Shown here: positions 61,118 to 64,000 of the stretch, piece after piece
Layout: every line of letters begins with the position of its first letter
Numbering within the stretch: the stretch's first letter is position 1
Assembly (NCBI RefSeq): GCF_024498075.1
Contig: NZ_JANHOF010000004.1
Coordinates: 617,035 to 681,034, forward strand
DNA from: Paenibacillus mendelii
GTDB taxonomy: Bacteria > Bacillota > Bacilli > Paenibacillales > Paenibacillaceae
Reading direction: 5' to 3'
DNA length: 64,000 nucleotides
Translations under genes and position numbers: made by a program
Notes under the pieces: generated by a model
What the model saw: the letters and a program-made list of their open reading frames with translations, nothing else
Database searches by the model: none
Told to the model about the DNA's origin: nothing

Positions 61118-61380
61118 CTAGAGCCCGTTGCTCCAATATCGATATATATCGCGCAGAAACTGACCGGTATGCGAATATTCAGTGTCCGCCACCTGCTCAG
61201 GCGTTCCAGCAGCGATGACATTCCCCCCACCCTTGCCGCCCTCTGGCCCCATGTCGATGATGTAATCTGCCACCTTGGTCAAGTCCAAATGATGCTCGAT
61301 CACAAGAACGGTCTGCCCCGCTGTTCGAGCAGCTTCCGCCGGAGGTCCGCCGCCTATTATCGATAAGAATGCCGTCCTCC
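61118..61380 (-). pseudogene. C-terminal UvrA-like fragment
   Basis: [20 protein letters not shown] and [20 protein letters not shown] then [10 protein letters not shown] are the last 60 residues of a UvrA-type ATPase, more like UvrA than the UvrA2 gene at 52.7 kb. The frame before this is scrambled ([13 protein letters not shown]). Only this tail remains. Confidence 0.75.
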
Positions 61381-61429
61381 TGGATGGTCTCCTTCCCTCT
61401 ACCTCCACTGGATTTGTGTCACAACCCAA

Positions 61430-61796
61430 AGAACCCCTGATTTCTCAAGGGTTCTAGTCGGCTTTGTGCATATTTAGGAGACATAGTATTTTGTACAATA
61501 GTCTGTATGAGGAAATATCCCTTGTTTACCAAGGTTTTTAATATATGATGTGCCACATTATATGCTTTTTCCCTGCTAAAATACTAAGTGTCAAATTAAC
61601 ATATAAAACAAAAAGCATTAGTTATTTTAATGAGTGATTCATTAGCTGATTCCGCGAGTTAGTTCCACAGACAACGGCAGCCGATCGTGTGGCCATGAGT
61701 TATTCACAACGACATATATTATTTCCTATTCTTCAATTTCTTCAAGACCATACCAAGTACATTCCATAATTAATCACCTACCCGTTCCTCAACCAT
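61430..61796. other. AT-rich stretch without recognised gene
   Basis: No gene is recognised. A GCGAGTTAGTTCCAC motif near 61653-61667 followed by CAACGGCAGCC loosely resembles the dispersed repeat. A 12-codon minus-strand frame (MECTWYGLEEIEE, about 61733-61775) with GGTAGG upstream is the only start-like signal. Confidence 0.4.
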
Positions 61797-61814
61797 TTGT
61801 GCATTACAATACTA

Positions 61815-62252
61815 TCGCTCTGGAACTATGCTACTCCATTAAGCGCAGCTGTGTTAGATCGTATTCCTTTTGCGAAATCCATGCTTGCTATCAAAGGGAT
61901 TAGCGCCATTTCACTCGCTGGTATTCTTGGCGAAGCTGGGGATTTAAGCGACTTTGTTCATGGCAATGCTCTGCTACGTCATGCTTGGCTCAATCTTGCA
62001 GAAGCAAGCTCGGGCAAATGGAACGGACAGATGAATATTAGTAAACGTGGACGGTCCCGCCTCCGCCGTTTCATCTTCATGATGGCCATGAGTTTGGTTG
62101 CGAACAATCCGGAATTCAAAGCGATCCATACGTACAATGTTCAGGTGAAAAAGATGAAGAAAATGAGGTCCCTTATGAAACTATGTGGAAAATTAGGGCT
62201 CGTAGCCGTGAAGCCTACAACAATCCTCGAAAAACGATGCCACTTCAGCTAG
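61815..62252 (+). pseudogene. IS110-family transposase, 5'-truncated
   Basis: Transposase_20 half of an IS110-family transposase: IPFAKSMLAIKGISAISLAG, ILGEAGDLSDFVHGNALL, SSGKWNGQMNISKRGRSRLR, RFIFMMAMSLVANNPEFKAI and MKKMRSLMKLCGKLGLV. The N-terminal DEDD catalytic domain is absent, so this is the right-hand part of an element. The reading frame itself is intact over 145 codons. Confidence 0.82.
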
Positions 62253-62339
62253 CAGCATAAGCGATATCTTACCGTTTCGTCGTACGAATTTTGGCTTATT
62301 CGCGGGATTTCAAAAGAAAGCACAGAGTACTGGATATTT

Positions 62340-62500
62340 TAAACCAAAGGGCACCCGTACCGTTAGCAAGACCGGCCTCCACCCCTTGGATAGGCGTAAC
62401 GAAGGAATGAGAGGGCAACGACCCGTTGAGACATGGGAGTGAAAACCTCCAAGGGCGGCGTGGAGAATGCTTGCAGTATATGGAAGGATATGGGGTTTGC
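62340..62500 (+). ncRNA. Structured non-coding stretch at IS110 right end (candidate bridge RNA)
   Basis: CTCCACCCCTTGGA (62377-62390) can pair with TCCAAGGG-cggc-GTGGAG (62448-62465), enclosing a CAACG/CGTTG hairpin (62416-62428). The stretch follows the transposase frame directly and has no coding potential. IS1111-group members of IS110 carry bridge RNAs in this position. Strand and boundaries are inferred. Confidence 0.4.
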
Positions 62501-62664
62501 AACCTCCCCCTCTATTTCCTCATGCCTTCCTGTTGTCCTGGTCTTCAACTAGGTTTCTCTAACTATCTTTCCACATTTCTGGCAAGGGTGAAATCCTGCG
62601 AATAAGCGAGCATTCGTGAGAAAACTAAATCGTACTGAGGGAGTTAACGAAGAACTTATTTCTC

Positions 62665-63611
62665 TTACTCTAGTCCTATACCTTCATCAAATCCAAGCAT
62701 GATGTTCATATTTTGAATGGCTGCCCCCGAGGCGCCTTTTCCCAAATTATCAAATCTAGAAACAAGTAATATTTCACCTTTATGACCAAAAACAAATATA
62801 TCCAAAAAATTTGTATTATTGCACTGCATGAGATTAAGGAAACCGTCTTCAAGATATGCCTCAGAGTCGTATGGGATAACTCGAATAAAACGTTCATCTT
62901 TATAATACGAGGCGAGAAGTTCTTGAATATCCCTTGCCGTTACATTCTTTATAAACATTCTAGGAAATAGAGGAATAGTTACTGCATCACCCTGATAATA
63001 GTTTCCGACTATTGGAGTGAAAAGTGGTGCTGAGTTTAACCCAGAATATAGTTGCATTTCTGGAAGATGCTTGTGGTTAAGGTTAAGTGCATATTGTCTT
63101 GGTGCGAAAAGCTGCTCTTTATTTGAGTTCTGATATTCAGATATAAGTTTCTTACCTCCACCACTATATCCTGTAAGCGAATAACAAGACGTAGGGTAAT
63201 CCCTCGGTATAATTCCTTCAGCTACCAAAGGGTGTATAGCCAAAAAATAAACCCTGTCGCGTGACATCCTTGGACAGATACCCTAGATGAATTTTGGATT
63301 TTATTTCTTTGATTTTTATGTAATTCTGGTAACCCGTATGTCCACTCCTGGTTGGTCCTGAACACCGTACTTGCATCAATTATTTTGGTCTTATTATTAC
63401 TTATCATAGATACGGAATCCCTTGAAGCGGAATCTGGAAGGCAAAGGAATACGACATCAGCTTCATTTATTAAAGCCCTACGGGCTTCGTAATCTTTTCG
63501 CTTTTCCGAATCAATTTTGATTACTTCTATGTTAGGAATCTTAGATAAGTAATCATGTATTTTTAAACCTGTTGTGCCTTCTTGACCATCCACAAATATT
63601 TTATATTTCAC
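62665..63611 (-). pseudogene. argC: N-acetyl-gamma-glutamyl-phosphate reductase (type 2), one-base frameshift
   Basis: NADPH-dependent ArgC of the short (about 313-residue) AGPR type: KIFVDGQEGTTGLKIHDYLS, VVFLCLPDSASRDSV, IIDASTVFRTNQEWTYGLPE and VSVQGCHATGFIF with the catalytic Cys. After a run of six T (minus strand, 63247-63242) the frame moves and continues FLAIHPLVAEGIIPRDYP, SLTGYSGGGKKLI and LFPRMFIKNV to VSRFDNLGKGASGAAIQNMN. One more T restores a full-length enzyme. GTG 63611 has GGGG 7 bases before it. Isolated from other arg genes. Confidence 0.85.
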
Positions 63612-63729
63612 TTTTACACCCCTTACCATTTAAAAATATGTATAATTATATATCGTAACGTATAAATATTCAATTGTGATTATTGAGTTATCTGCCCGTT
63701 AGTTTAGCCGCCCCCACTTTACTTCGACA

Positions 63730-63777
63730 AAAGGGTCAAGTTCTTGTCGTTCGTCCGCGACAAGAACTTGACCCTTT
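63730..63777. repeat. 20-bp perfect inverted repeat
   Basis: Arms 63730-63749 and 63758-63777 (AAAGGGTCAAGTT... and its exact complement) enclose 8 bases. There is no T run on either side, so it is not a simple terminator. It stands 23 bases outside the end of the IS1182-like element. Confidence 0.8.
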
Positions 63778-63799
63778 ACAATCAAAAAAACCACAAGTT

Positions 63800-64000
63800 A
63801 GGGACTGTTGACAAATGATCCAATTTAATAGGTTTTTGAAGGGCCGTGTAGAATTAGTTTCTATGCGGTCTTTTCTAGGGAGGGCAAAGCTATGATGGGT
63901 ATAGATGGAGTAAAACAAAATCAATTGATGTATATAAGCTTAGATGATCTCGTACCTCAAGACCACCTGTTGCGAGATATTCGAAAAAAAGTGGATTTCA
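63800..64000 (+). mobile_element. Left end of an IS1182-like insertion sequence (runs off window)
   Basis: The element end reads GGGACTGTTGACAAATGAT from about 63800, the kind of terminal sequence seen in IS1182-family elements, about 90 bases before its transposase gene. The right end is outside the window. Confidence 0.65.
63892..64000 (+). CDS. IS1182-family transposase, N-terminal part
   Basis: From ATG 63892 (GGGAGGG 7 bases upstream) the frame reads MMGIDGVKQNQLMYISLDDL then VPQDHLLRDIRKKVDF, the typical opening of IS1182 transposases (xLVPxDHLLRxI). The DDE catalytic domain lies beyond base 64000. Confidence 0.82.
   Translation, partial: MMGIDGVKQNQLMYISLDDLVPQDHLLRDIRKKVDF

Noticed and set aside
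63736..63924. 62-codon minus-strand frame near the IS1182 start
   Set aside because: It is antisense to the IS end and covers part of the 20-bp hairpin, with no ribosome site.
1..64000. tRNA, rRNA, riboswitch or prophage structural genes
   Set aside because: No cloverleaf, rRNA block, known aptamer core or capsid/tail-like protein was recognised by reading both strands.

Overview
The window reads as chromosome of a Paenibacillus-like member of the Firmicutes. The evidence is GGAGG-type ribosome sites with frequent GTG/TTG starts, a three-SLH-domain surface protein, LplB/LplC-type sugar ABC permeases with a YesS/YtdP-type membrane AraC regulator, a PspA-DUF350-DUF4178-DUF4247 block, and many PadR/MarR/MerR/HxlR/LysR regulators. 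Nearly all genes lie on the minus strand.

Layout. 1-15.3 kb is mostly housekeeping: a Tat-exported metallophosphoesterase, small DUF proteins, a GNAT enzyme, an APH-type kinase, the pspA envelope-stress block behind a sigma-W-like promoter, a cNMP-domain/SLC13 transporter pair that looks like one split gene, a cyclophilin, a MarR-MFS pair and a glycosidase-like protein. 15.3-37.6 kb is a glycan-utilisation locus. It contains RidA, a Gfo/Idh oxidoreductase, a broken beta-helix protein, its intact 2000-residue SLH-anchored paralogue, a solute-binding protein with two permeases, a divergent membrane AraC regulator, and a second operon of M20 amidohydrolase, SDR, GH20-like hexosaminidase and dimethylformamidase-like protein. 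The two operons start behind the same four-box promoter element (AGAAC boxes spaced 19/23/19 in both), so they are probably one regulon. The inferred scheme is hydrolysis at the cell surface, import of oligosaccharide, then removal of N-acyl groups and oxidation inside the cell.

37.8-39.2 kb holds the ruins of a tyrosine recombinase and a companion gene that has lost its start codon. 39.2-44.8 kb is visibly GC-rich and holds a secreted 1040-residue protein, a LacI regulator and tandem palindromic operators; it was probably acquired separately.

44.8-64 kb is a variable region of short regulator-plus-effector units: PadR/BtrH-like, MerR/NmrA-like, HxlR/NAD-binding protein, UvrA2, DHFR-like, LysR/SDR/MFS and a eukaryotic-like kinase. 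Between them lie gene fragments, three IS110 remnants, copies of a small hairpin repeat, a frameshifted argC, and the start of an IS1182-type element running off the window. One IS110 remnant is followed by a strongly structured non-coding stretch that could be bridge-RNA sequence.

No tRNA, rRNA or CRISPR array was recognised. All calls come from reading the sequence, without database searches.
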